DNA of 27,994 nucleotides, from positions 1 through 27,994 of the IMG/VR virus record IMGVR_UViG_3300005515_000236, one strand, 5' to 3'. How positions within the stretch are numbered: position 1 is the stretch's first letter; each line of letters starts with the position of its first letter. The notes beneath the pieces were generated by a model, which saw only the letters and a program-made list of their open reading frames with translations, was not told the origin of the DNA and ran no database searches. Of this stretch, positions 22,270 through 27,994 are shown piece after piece. A program made the translations under genes and the position numbers. This DNA is from a virus.

Positions 22270-22307
22270 ATTCTATGAATCAGTCAACTGAAATCACAGT
22301 TTCGATA
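22270..22307 (-). promoter_or_regulatory. Phage late promoter module P1 (upstream of portal)
   Basis: On the minus strand TATCGAAA starts at 22307, and TAGAAT (22270-22275), 5 of 6 to the -10 consensus, lies at the same 32-base offset as in P2 and P3, again followed by CC and a G/C pair. The -35 position (TGTGAT) is a poor match. A TTGACT at 22282-22287 is too close to this -10 to serve it. It lies in the 101-base gap between terminase and portal. Confidence 0.55.
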
Positions 22308-22312
22308 GATCG

Positions 22313-22332
22313 GCGCTGCGGCGCCCCAGCGC
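22313..22332. other. GC-rich stem-loop after the large terminase stop
   Basis: GCGCTG (22313-22318) pairs with CAGCGC (22327-22332) over an eight-base loop, immediately after the terminase stop. No U-run follows on the minus strand. It may be a weak or factor-dependent stop separating packaging from head genes, just upstream of module P1. Confidence 0.4.
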
Positions 22333-23691
22333 TCACCGCCTGCCGTAGTGGCTGACGCTGGGGATCGCGACCACGCCCGCGCTCGGGTCCGGGGGCTTCG
22401 TCATGCCGGGGAACAGTTCGGCCAGGCCCCAGATGTGCGCGTCCGCCCGATTGGGCGAGCGCGGGCCGGTGTAGCCGCCGGTCGAGAAGGCGCACATCTC
22501 GTCTTCCAGCTTGGGGAACAGGCCCACGTGCCGCACCTTGCCGTCTTCGTAGAGCGCGGAGAACGGCTCGGCACGCTGGATCTTGCCGCGGCTGGCGGTG
22601 ACCATCTTGAAGGGCACGCGCACCTGTTTGCGCGCGGCGGCAACCTGGATCGTCTGCTTGACCATGCCGCCGCCGAAGTTCGTCTCGCCGACGACGACAT
22701 CGGCGCTGTGCCGGATGTAGGCGTCCACCGCGATGTTGCCCCAGACCGTGGGGCCGCCCTTCACCGTCAGGTCTTCCAGCAGGTAGGCGCGGCCGTCTGT
22801 ACCCAGGGCGTCGACCGTGATGCCGATCTCGTCGTTGTCGGCGTTCTGCTCGTCGTCGCTGGCGCCCGAGGGGTCGACCGATACCACCACGCGCACGAAG
22901 TCGGGCAGCTCGCTGCCGTCAGTGGCGCGCCACCGGTCGATGACCGATTCCTCGAAGAGCGCATTCGGCGTGGCGTCCGACCACTCGCCGCGGAGAAAGC
23001 GCCGCTTCATGCGCTCGGTCAGGCCGTCGAGCGTGGCCAGGTATTCAGGGCTCAGGTTGTCGGCGTTGTCCGCCGGGTTCATCTGGAAGCTGACGTAGTT
23101 GTTCGGCTCGCGCAGTGGTTCCTTCGTCTCCGGGTCGAGCTTCTGCTTGAACACCTTGAACGCCCAGTGCGCTTTCGATGGCGGGTTGCAGTCGAACAGG
23201 AAGCGCAGCTTGAGCGACCTCTCCTGCCCCTGGATCACCTGCATAACCTTCTGCGCCAGCCGCGTGAGCAGCATCTGCACGCCGCTCCAGCTGACCTGGG
23301 AGGCCTCGTTCACGTAGATCGTCGCGAACTCCAGACCGAGGATCTTCTCCATGCGCTCGCTGTCATCGAGGCCACCGAACCATATCTCGGAGCCGCCGGG
23401 CAACGTGGCGAACCAGTCGGTCTTGTTGAGGTCGTAGTGCACGCCGGGGAAGCAGATGCGCATGACCTTCGGGAACGTGTCCAGAATGATCGAGGCCTTG
23501 ATGTGCTTGAACCGGAAGCGCACAGCCAGGTGGCGCGAGCCCGGCGCCTTGAGCGCGCGCATCACGATGTTGCGCATGATGAGGAAGGTCTTGCCCGATC
23601 GGCCGCCACCGAACAGCATCTGCCAGGTGGCCGGGCCGCTCAGTTCGACTTGCGCCAGCGCCTGGCGCTCAGTGAGGGTGAAGCCGCTCAC
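22333..23691 (-). CDS. terL: Terminase large subunit
   Basis: This 452-residue motor drives DNA into the procapsid and cuts the concatemer. The ATPase half has Walker A GGGRSGKT (28-35), Walker B FATIYVNEA (122-130) and coupling motif FLFDCNP (165-170). The RNase-H-like nuclease half has D273 in VVSVDPSGASDD, a second acidic strand at VVVGETNFGGG and D418 in NRADAHIWGLAELF. All motor and nuclease motifs are intact. The gene begins with GTG 23691, overlapping the small terminase stop as GTGA, with AGGAGG about ten bases upstream. With P22-type head genes next to it, headful packaging is likely, but the pac site is not visible. Confidence 0.93.
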   Translation of the reverse strand: MSGFTLTERQALAQVELSGPATWQMLFGGGRSGKTFLIMRNIVMRALKAPGSRHLAVRFRFKHIKASIILDTFPKVMRICFPGVHYDLNKTDWFATLPGGSEIWFGGLDDSERMEKILGLEFATIYVNEASQVSWSGVQMLLTRLAQKVMQVIQGQERSLKLRFLFDCNPPSKAHWAFKVFKQKLDPETKEPLREPNNYVSFQMNPADNADNLSPEYLATLDGLTERMKRRFLRGEWSDATPNALFEESVIDRWRATDGSELPDFVRVVVSVDPSGASDDEQNADNDEIGITVDALGTDGRAYLLEDLTVKGGPTVWGNIAVDAYIRHSADVVVGETNFGGGMVKQTIQVAAARKQVRVPFKMVTASRGKIQRAEPFSALYEDGKVRHVGLFPKLEDEMCAFSTGGYTGPRSPNRADAHIWGLAELFPGMTKPPDPSAGVVAIPSVSHYGRR

Positions 23692-24092
23692 AGGTTCTCA
23701 TCCTCCTTGCTGAGCACCATCTGGATGGGACCGCCGCCGATACCGCCGTGCTCGTGCTTCTCGGTGAAGAGCTTCAGGTGCTTGCCGATCAGCTCCTGCG
23801 AGCGCAACGCGGCGTTGAAGTCGGCCACGTACTCCGCTTTCATGCCGATGCGGTGGATGTTCTGCAGCACCTTCTCGGCCTGCAGGTCCAGCTTCTCGGC
23901 GATGCGGTCGAGCGATTCGGCAATAGCCGCCTTCACGTCCGCGCGCTTGAGCAGCTTGTGCGCCTGCGCGCCGGCCGTCTTGGCGCTGTAGCCCGCGCGG
24001 ATGGCCGCGGCCGTGGCGTTGCGCTTCGGGTCGGCCAGGTACTCGGCAGCGAAGCGCTTGCCCATGTCGTTGTTGCGTTTGATGGTGGCCAT
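23688..24092 (-). CDS. terS: Terminase small subunit
   Basis: The product has 134 residues. It recognises phage DNA and loads the large subunit. A helix-turn-helix lies at about 12-50 (YLADPKRNATAAAIRAGYS, then AGAQAHKLLKRADVKAAI), the usual Terminase_2 signature. A long helix for oligomerisation follows (LDRIAEKLDLQAEKVLQN), and a Gly-rich tail (EHGGIGGGPIQ). Two starts are possible: ATG 24098 overlaps the previous stop in ATGA, but its GGAG is only two bases away, whereas ATG 24092 is eight bases from the same GGAG and is preferred. Any pac site is likely inside this gene, as in P22. Confidence 0.9.
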   Translation of the reverse strand: MATIKRNNDMGKRFAAEYLADPKRNATAAAIRAGYSAKTAGAQAHKLLKRADVKAAIAESLDRIAEKLDLQAEKVLQNIHRIGMKAEYVADFNAALRSQELIGKHLKLFTEKHEHGGIGGGPIQMVLSKEDENL

Positions 24093-24094
24093 CG

Positions 24095-24529
24095 TCATTT
24101 CTCCAGGGTCAGCGTGTCGACGCCATTGCCGCAGCCAGCGTCGAATTCGCTGGCCACCTCCACCGCTTTGCGCGCGTCGCAGCCCAGGTACATGGCTGCC
24201 AGCGCATAGTCGCGGCCCGAGCCCATCGCAAAGAGCTTGTCTTCGAAGAGCATCGGATACGGCGTGCGCTCGTACTTCAGCACGCGGCCTTCCTCGATCA
24301 CGAGGATGTCGGGCGAGGTGTCCCTGTCGCGCATCGCCGCGGTGAACTCCTCCGGCTTGCGACCGCCCTCCACCCACACGAAGCCGGCCACCACCATGTC
24401 GAGATCGCCCGAGCCGGCGACCAGCAACGGCCCGACGCGCAGGATCTTGGTCACGGTGCGGATCAGGCCCGCGCATGTCGCGCGCTTGTCGCCAGCCAGC
24501 GTCTTCCCATCCCAGGCGATCACGGTCAT
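24095..24529 (-). CDS. HslV/proteasome-like Ntn-hydrolase
   Basis: This 144-residue protein resembles the peptidase subunit HslV and proteasome beta subunits. If Met1 is removed, the N-terminus is Thr, the family nucleophile. AGDKRAT corresponds to HslV AGDGQAT with the catalytic Asp (D14), and TKILRV to HslV KKVRRL with the catalytic Lys (K28). Later blocks also fit: VAGSGDLDMV, ILVIEEGRVL, and FAMGSGRDYALAAMYLGCDARKA (HslV IAIGSGGPYAQAAARALL). Start ATG 24529 has AAAGGGA upstream; the longer reading to 24562 would bury the Thr. It lies directly before the terminase genes. The substrate is unknown: a capsid maturation or host-protein cleavage role is inference. P22-type coats need no maturation protease. 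Confidence 0.8.
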   Translation of the reverse strand: MTVIAWDGKTLAGDKRATCAGLIRTVTKILRVGPLLVAGSGDLDMVVAGFVWVEGGRKPEEFTAAMRDRDTSPDILVIEEGRVLKYERTPYPMLFEDKLFAMGSGRDYALAAMYLGCDARKAVEVASEFDAGCGNGVDTLTLEK

Positions 24530-24539
24530 GTCTTCCCTT

Positions 24540-24689
24540 TCAAACTCGAATCTCAACCACACGCAGCACGAGCGTGCCGAGGTGGAACACGTCGCCGGGC
24601 CTGACTGTGAACAGGTCGGCGGCGCGGTTGATGGCGATCTCGATCACCCGCCAGTTGCCTCTGCCCTTCGGCCTGCACATCAGGGTCAC
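24540..24689 (-). CDS. Small protein, 49 residues, unknown
   Basis: It begins at GTG 24689, which overlaps the previous stop as GTGA and has GGAGG about eight bases upstream, good evidence for a real micro-gene. The product has a basic start (MCRPKGRGNW) and a beta-rich remainder (RVIEIAINRAADLF, VFHLGTLVLRVVEIRV) that could form a small barrel. No named family is recognised. It ends ten bases before the HslV-like gene. Confidence 0.65.
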   Translation of the reverse strand: MTLMCRPKGRGNWRVIEIAINRAADLFTVRPGDVFHLGTLVLRVVEIRV

Positions 24690-24823
24690 GGCACCACCCT
24701 CCACGCGAGCGCACCGAAAGCGCAGGCGAGGCATGCCCAGCCGAAGTTGCGCGCGGTCGCAGGCGACATAGCCGATGCCATGAAGACCGCCGACAGCAGC
24801 AGGAAGAAATCCACGGTTGTCAC
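24686..24823 (-). CDS. Small membrane protein, 45 residues, unknown
   Basis: It begins at GTG 24823, overlapping the previous stop as GTGA, with GGGGG about eight bases upstream, and ends by overlapping the next gene as GTGA. Two short hydrophobic helices (about 4-18 VDFFLLLSAVFMASA and 28-43 GWACLACAFGALAWRV) flank a small polar turn (SPATARN), so it should be a membrane hairpin. The role is unknown; a superinfection-exclusion or regulatory membrane peptide is possible but not shown. Confidence 0.6.
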   Translation of the reverse strand: MTTVDFFLLLSAVFMASAMSPATARNFGWACLACAFGALAWRVVP

Positions 24824-25023
24824 AGCAGAGCCCCCATCTGCGCTTCCCGTGCGCGCAGCACAGCGACAGTCGCTTTCTCCCAACGCTGGATGCGGCAGAT
24901 GTTCTCCGCGCTGGTGCTGAGCCCGGCGCGCAGCTGCGGGTCTGGCTGGGCTTGGCACTTGCCATAGCCGTGCTGGCCGAGCGCGCCGGATGTGTCCCAG
25001 TGGGCGCAAGAGCCACAGTTCAT
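24820..25023 (-). CDS. Small Cys-rich protein, probable zinc binder
   Basis: The product has 67 residues, from ATG 25023 overlapping the previous stop in ATGA, with GGAG about nine bases upstream. Cys3 and Cys6 (MNCGSCAHW), Cys23 (GYGKCQ) and Cys43 (ENICRIQRW) could hold one zinc ion, a pattern seen in small phage proteins of the early-to-late transition region. The C-terminal third is a helix with many Arg and Ala. No enzymatic motif is seen and no specific function is assigned. Confidence 0.7.
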   Translation of the reverse strand: MNCGSCAHWDTSGALGQHGYGKCQAQPDPQLRAGLSTSAENICRIQRWEKATVAVLRAREAQMGALL

Positions 25024-25643
25024 GCGGTGCGCTCCACGCCCTGCATGCCGGGCCCAGTCGCCGCGAACCTGAACTTCGAGCCGGTGGCCTTCATGTGCCG
25101 GTTGCACTCCGCCTTGATCGTCGGCAGGTGGACGTCGTCGAACTCCGCGCTGTCGCCCACCCCGAACTGCGCGAACCACTCGGCGAACTCGGCGCGGCGC
25201 CGTTCCTCCTTCGTCTGCAGCTTCACGCCCTTGCGAACCCTGATGTTCGCCAGGTCGAGGATGACCGGCGGCGCGGTCGGGAACGGAGACGCTCGCGTGT
25301 GAGGTACTGAATCAGCCTCGCCGGCCGCACCTCGGGGCGTCGGGAAGCAGCGTGCAGGGAGTGCTGCGGCCCGATCATCCTCTGTCTTCGATTGGTCGAG
25401 CACGAAGTCCGTGCAGTCGCCCAACGACCACACGAGATCCATGTCCGAATTCCTTCCCCGCTTCAACACGCCGCGCGTCACAGGCAGCGACAGCAGCGAA
25501 TCGATCGTGCTGTGGTTGGCATCGAACTTCGTAGCGATGTCGGCGCGCGTCAGTTCTTCCTCGGGGTTGAGCACCATGAACGTGAGCACACGATGCGGCA
25601 GAGAGCCAGCCTTCGGGGTGTAGCGGGTAGCGGTTTCGGTCAT
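25020..25643 (-). CDS. Winged-helix DNA-binding protein
   Basis: The product has 207 residues, with start ATG 25643 overlapping the RusA stop in ATGA and GGAG eight bases upstream. The N-terminal part (about 13-65) has a winged-helix pattern: LPHRVLTFMVLNPEEELTR, ADIATKFDANHSTIDSLLSL as helix-turn-helix, and a wing VLKRGRNSDMDLVW. A Pro/Ala-rich linker (about 95-130) leads to a C-terminal helical domain (KEERRRAEFAEWFAQFGVG) and a short basic end. It may regulate phage transcription or assist replication; its promoter or target cannot be inferred from the sequence. The upstream extension of the frame lies inside rusA and is not used. Confidence 0.75.
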   Translation of the reverse strand: MTETATRYTPKAGSLPHRVLTFMVLNPEEELTRADIATKFDANHSTIDSLLSLPVTRGVLKRGRNSDMDLVWSLGDCTDFVLDQSKTEDDRAAALPARCFPTPRGAAGEADSVPHTRASPFPTAPPVILDLANIRVRKGVKLQTKEERRRAEFAEWFAQFGVGDSAEFDDVHLPTIKAECNRHMKATGSKFRFAATGPGMQGVERTA

Positions 25644-26095
25644 GCGAGTGCTCCAAGAAGATCGGGTTGAACTGCTGGCTGCGCGAGCGCCGTGATCGTC
25701 ATCTCGACCCGCGCCTCGCCATCGGGCTCCATGCGGTCGCAGTGCAGGCTGCGCACCTGCCATCCGTCATCCACGATGGCCACGCCCTTGAGCGCGTCGA
25801 GCAGCACCTTGTTGGCGTTGTCGAGGTCGATGCAGCGCACGGTGTCATCCCAATTCGCGCCCTGCGTGCGCTGGCGCTTGGCCCAGTCCTGCGGGCGTTG
25901 CGGGTAGAGCTTCACGGTGATCGCCACGCGGCAGTCGAGCGGCGCGCGGATGCCGGCGGCGCGGCACAGCCATCCCACCTTTTCCTTGAAGTCCTTCGCC
26001 TCCTTCGTGGGCACGAGCATCGTGCGGCCGGGGATGGTGACATTGCGCCAGTAGCGATTGGCGCTGATCGGGTACGGCAGGGTGAGCGAGATCAT
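25640..26095 (-). CDS. rusA: RusA-family Holliday junction resolvase
   Basis: This 151-residue endonuclease resolves four-way DNA junctions made during phage recombination, clearing branches before packaging. The family core is plain: LPYPISANRYWRN near the start, as in RusA P-x-S-x-N-x-x-W, and CIDLDNANKVLLDALKG then IVDDGWQV, carrying the acidic catalytic residues (DLDN and DD). Start ATG 26095 is chosen for a strong GGGAGGT five to six bases upstream and an ATGA overlap with the gene before; the longer frame to 26158 is not needed. Its place before the late genes matches the ninR-like region of lambdoid phages. Confidence 0.92.
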   Translation of the reverse strand: MISLTLPYPISANRYWRNVTIPGRTMLVPTKEAKDFKEKVGWLCRAAGIRAPLDCRVAITVKLYPQRPQDWAKRQRTQGANWDDTVRCIDLDNANKVLLDALKGVAIVDDGWQVRSLHCDRMEPDGEARVEMTITALAQPAVQPDLLGALA

Positions 26096-26604
26096 CGTGC
26101 ACCTCCCGCAACCAGGCCAGAGAACAGCCCAGCAAACGGGCTCGCATAGTCCTTCCACAGCTTGCGGGCCCGGATCGACGTGATGTAGCTGGCCGCCACG
26201 CCGTACTCAGCCGACAGCGCCTTTGCGCTCTTCGTGCTCGCGCGGATCGCAGCGACCTTCTCATCGTCCAGCTTCGACCGCGCGCGCTTCGTGGCCGCCA
26301 TCTTGGCGACCTTCACCGGCCCGCTGTAGGCGCCCAGCTTCCCAAAGTACTGCGCGTGCTGCAGCCGCGTGCGCTGGCGGATGTGCTCGACGGCCACGCA
26401 CTTACGGTTGCGGCACGAGCAGCCGAGCAGCGTGCCATCGATGCGCTGGATCGCGTGGGCCTGCAGCATCAGCGCGCGCACGTTGACCTTCTTGCCGCTC
26501 ACGGTCAGGTGCGGCACCTTCGCGCTACCGCCCTGCCAGATCAGGCAATCGCCCTCTTCCTCGCAGCACGCCAGGATGCTGGCCTTGAGCTGTTCGGCAT
26601 TCAT
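26092..26604 (-). CDS. HNH-like protein with helix-turn-helix tail, catalytic His replaced
   Basis: The product has 170 residues. The first half follows the layout of phage HNH endonucleases: CLIWQGG (C20), VNVRALMLQAH, then a metal-knuckle block CSCRNRKCVAVEHI. In active members that block reads H-x-C-x-N-x-x-C-x-x-x-H; here the leading His is Cys62, while C64, N66, C69 and H74 are kept. The C-terminal third (DDEKVAAIRASTKSAKALS, then YGVAASYITSIRARKLW) is a helix-turn-helix of the sort found at the end of such nucleases. It may be a DNA-binding regulator derived from a nuclease. Start ATG 26604 has AGGAGG five bases upstream and overlaps the previous stop. Confidence 0.7.
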   Translation of the reverse strand: MNAEQLKASILACCEEEGDCLIWQGGSAKVPHLTVSGKKVNVRALMLQAHAIQRIDGTLLGCSCRNRKCVAVEHIRQRTRLQHAQYFGKLGAYSGPVKVAKMAATKRARSKLDDEKVAAIRASTKSAKALSAEYGVAASYITSIRARKLWKDYASPFAGLFSGLVAGGAR

Positions 26605-26861
26605 GAAAACCTCCTGAGATCAAAAACAGAAACCGGCTGCGTGCGCCGTGCCTCGCTCACGATGGCCTCGGCCGGAGCGTTCGTCCGCACGTACGCGCGG
26701 GGCCGCTTGCGCTTCACGCACGTGGCCTTCCCGGCCATGCACAGGCGCGCCATGTACATCGACACCAGCGACGACGGAACACCGCTGGCGCTCGCGATCT
26801 GGGTGCTGGTCATCGGGCTGGGGCCGTCCATCGCGGCCAGGATCTTGTCGACGTGGCTCAT
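26601..26861 (-). CDS. Small winged-helix DNA-binding protein
   Basis: The product has 86 residues. Residues 3-60 form a compact winged helix: HVDKILAAMDGPSPMTSTQIA, SASGVPSSLVSMYMARLC as recognition region, then a basic wing TCVKRKRPRAYVRTN. Such proteins in this part of phage genomes are usually small regulators. Start ATG 26861 overlaps the previous stop in ATGA, with GAGGG about eight bases upstream. No specific function can be assigned. Confidence 0.75.
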   Translation of the reverse strand: MSHVDKILAAMDGPSPMTSTQIASASGVPSSLVSMYMARLCMAGKATCVKRKRPRAYVRTNAPAEAIVSEARRTQPVSVFDLRRFS

Positions 26862-27136
26862 GCGGGGGCCCTCGATTCAGCCGTTTTCAGCACGCCCGGC
26901 TGCCGGATGTAGGGTTGTTGGAGGGTTGCGCGCGCGTGCGCGGAAGAGGCAGCGTCGGGGCGCCAGTGCATGCGCCCAGTGAGCGGCGGCACCTTGGTGC
27001 AACCGTCCTTGTCGCCGAGGTAGGCGAGCGCCCAGTCGACGCGGCATGCGGACACTGCGCCGCCGGTGCGCACGCGGTCGAGCAGGTGGTGCGCGTACAG
27101 CGCCCAGCGGTCGGAGGATTCGCGGCCGCGGGTCAT
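26858..27136 (-). CDS. Hypothetical phage protein, 92 residues
   Basis: It starts at ATG 27136, overlapping the previous stop in ATGA, with GGGAG seven bases upstream; the longer frame to 27211 lies inside the neighbour. The product has a helical start (SSDRWALYAHHLLDRVRTG) and a basic, Pro-containing C-terminal half without a recognised motif. Two Cys residues are too far apart for an obvious metal site. Coupled translation with both neighbours is the main support for expression. Confidence 0.65.
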   Translation of the reverse strand: MTRGRESSDRWALYAHHLLDRVRTGGAVSACRVDWALAYLGDKDGCTKVPPLTGRMHWRPDAASSAHARATLQQPYIRQPGVLKTAESRAPA

Positions 27137-27633
27137 GCCCGGCTCCCGACCTTGTGCCGCAGCACGTTGAGCACCTGGCCGCCCATGAAGTTCTCCAGGC
27201 CACGGGCCCATTCGCCGTACGACAGCCCGGGCGACGGAGCCAGTTCGCCCTCGTGCCAGCCGCCAGCGATCAGGGCCGGATGCAGGCGCTTCCAGGCTTC
27301 GGCGTAGCGCTCGTTCTGCACCTTCACGTCACAGCACAGGTCCTGATCGCACAGCACGCGGCGGCATTCGTTGATCTCGGCGGTGATGCAGCGCCAGTCG
27401 TTGAGCACCTGCGTGATGCGGGGCCAATCGCTGGGGTTTGTGGCGTAGTGGTAGTGGCAAATGCCACCCTTCGTGCTGCCTGACGGAAACATGGCGCCCG
27501 GCATCGGGCAGCCGTTGGCGCAGCACTCATAGCGCATGCGCGCCGGGGTGCTGGGCTGCTGGTCATCGGCATCGTCTTCAGGTCCGCCAGCGATGAAACG
27601 CGGGCGGCGCGCAGTGGGAGAGGTTGCGGCCAT
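27133..27633 (-). CDS. Cys/His-rich phage protein, unknown
   Basis: From ATG 27633 the product has 166 residues; ATG 27639 overlaps the previous stop, but GAAGGA lies five bases before 27633. After a basic, disordered start there is a cluster YECCANGCPMPG and GGICHYHYATNPSDW, whose Cys and His residues could bind zinc. A helical part follows with further Cys (CRRVLCDQDLCCDVKVQNERY) and WKRLHPALIAGGW. Family not recognised. The metal cluster and position beside a replication-protein end suggest a nucleic-acid role, without proof. Confidence 0.65.
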   Translation of the reverse strand: MAATSPTARRPRFIAGGPEDDADDQQPSTPARMRYECCANGCPMPGAMFPSGSTKGGICHYHYATNPSDWPRITQVLNDWRCITAEINECRRVLCDQDLCCDVKVQNERYAEAWKRLHPALIAGGWHEGELAPSPGLSYGEWARGLENFMGGQVLNVLRHKVGSRA

Positions 27634-27635
27634 GG

Positions 27636-27994
27636 TCATCCTTCGGGGTGGTATTTGCCTTCGATGACCTTGACCCAGTTGCTGGACTTCACCAGCCACT
27701 CGAGCTCCAGGACGAAGGCTTTGCGGTCGGGCGAGCTCGGCTTCGAGCGGCCCATGAGGAAATCGGATTTACGGATGAAGCGGAACAGCTGGCGCAGGTA
27801 CTTCAGCCCGTCATCGACGCTGGCCCAGCGGTGTTCCGCCGCGGCTTCGCGCCAGCGCCCGCGCAGCGCCGCCTGCCTGGGTTCGGTCCACTTCGTGTGC
27901 TGCGGCAGTTCGGGCAGCACTTCAGCGAACAGTTCGAGCACCCGCTGGTGGGGGCAATCTGGCAGCCCGACCGACACCGCCGACCCGAGAAGGT
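27636..27994 (-). CDS. C-terminal part of a probable phage replication protein (cut by window edge)
   Basis: The frame is open to the right edge, so the N-terminus is missing; the GTG at 27977 may be just an internal Val. The visible part has CPHQRVLELFAEVLPELP, then WTEPRQAALRGRWRE, LKYLRQLFRFIRKSDFLMG and FVLELEWLVKSSNWVKVIEGKYH. This ending is typical of phage replisome-organiser or helicase-loader-type proteins, which usually have a winged-helix N-terminal domain. It ends with TGA at 27636, in an ATGA with the next frame. Confidence 0.6.
   Translation of the reverse strand, partial: LLGSAVSVGLPDCPHQRVLELFAEVLPELPQHTKWTEPRQAALRGRWREAAAEHRWASVDDGLKYLRQLFRFIRKSDFLMGRSKPSSPDRKAFVLELEWLVKSSNWVKVIEGKYHPEG

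Larger units (their letters stand above)
3583..27994 (-). mobile_element. P22-like prophage (partial, late end complete)
   Basis: Every supported gene from 3740 to the right edge is on the minus strand. Together they form replication-end, terminase, head, neck, tail, ejection and lysis modules in the usual lambdoid late order. Homology to P22 virion proteins is visible for portal, coat, gp4, gp10 and the tailspike head-binding domain, so the particle should be a short-tailed podovirus. The block ends beside chromosomal two-component genes, which supports an integrated prophage. Integrase, repressor and early genes are not in the window and should lie beyond 27994. All structural frames are open, so the late region looks intact. 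Confidence 0.88.

Noticed and set aside
22282-22287. TTGACT as -35 box for the TAGAAT at 22270
   Set aside because: Only six bases separate the two, far too few for sigma-70; the -10 was instead placed in the P1 module.
20147-22291. Open frame of 714 codons on the + strand
   Set aside because: It is the antisense shadow of the portal gene, which has clear P22 portal similarity over its whole length.
22233-22332. Possible Rho-independent terminator between terminase and portal
   Set aside because: The GC-rich hairpin has no U-run, so it is listed only as a stem-loop.
3583-27994. CRISPR arrays, insertion sequences, rRNA or diversity-generating retroelement
   Set aside because: No regularly spaced repeats, transposase or reverse transcriptase motifs, or rRNA sequence were seen.

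Overview
The window has two parts. Bases 1-3582 are chromosomal, with genes on the + strand. Bases from about 3583 to the right edge are a temperate-phage-like block whose genes all lie on the minus strand. The DNA is GC-rich. The OmpR-type regulator, the CHASE2 histidine kinase and the codon usage fit a beta-proteobacterium of the order Burkholderiales, perhaps a Variovorax-like Comamonadaceae. That host assignment is inference from gene style, not a database match.

Chromosomal part: a response regulator (106-831) is followed by a CHASE2-PAS-HisKA-HATPase sensor kinase (997-3510). A near-perfect sigma-54 promoter (-24/-12) lies between them, and a strong terminator (3555-3582) follows the kinase. 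The prophage boundary must lie between that terminator and the first phage gene at 3740. No integrase or second att site is in the window.

Phage part, in transcription order (high to low coordinates): (i) the end of an early/replication-type region, 27994 to 24540. It holds the tail of a probable replication protein, small cysteine-rich and winged-helix proteins, an HNH-like protein, a RusA resolvase and two micro-genes. These genes are chained by 4-base ATGA/GTGA overlaps. (ii) An HslV-like Ntn-hydrolase, small and large terminase. (iii) A P22-type head: portal, scaffold, coat. (iv) A tail and ejection block: HeH/LEM protein, gp4-like adaptor, beta-helix tailspike, short fibre, small structural protein, gp10-like stabiliser, needle/fibre, Asp/Asn beta-hydroxylase, GNAT acetyltransferase and three ejection proteins (gp7-, gp20- and gp16-like). 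(v) A stand-alone P22 tailspike head-binding domain. (vi) A lysis cassette: holin, SAR endolysin, CCHC zinc-knuckle micro-protein, Rz with embedded Rz1. The virion is therefore expected to be a short-tailed podovirus related to P22 in its head and neck.

The most unusual points are these. Three copies of one promoter-like module precede portal, scaffold and the hydroxylase with identical internal spacing. The tailspike is split: its head-binding domain is a separate gene at the usual P22 gp9 position, and the beta-helix spike has moved next to gp4. A hydroxylase and an acetyltransferase occupy the P22 gp14 slot. The coat protein carries a signal-peptide-like N-terminal extension. A proteasome-like hydrolase sits beside the terminase. 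A 27-residue zinc knuckle lies in the lysis cassette.
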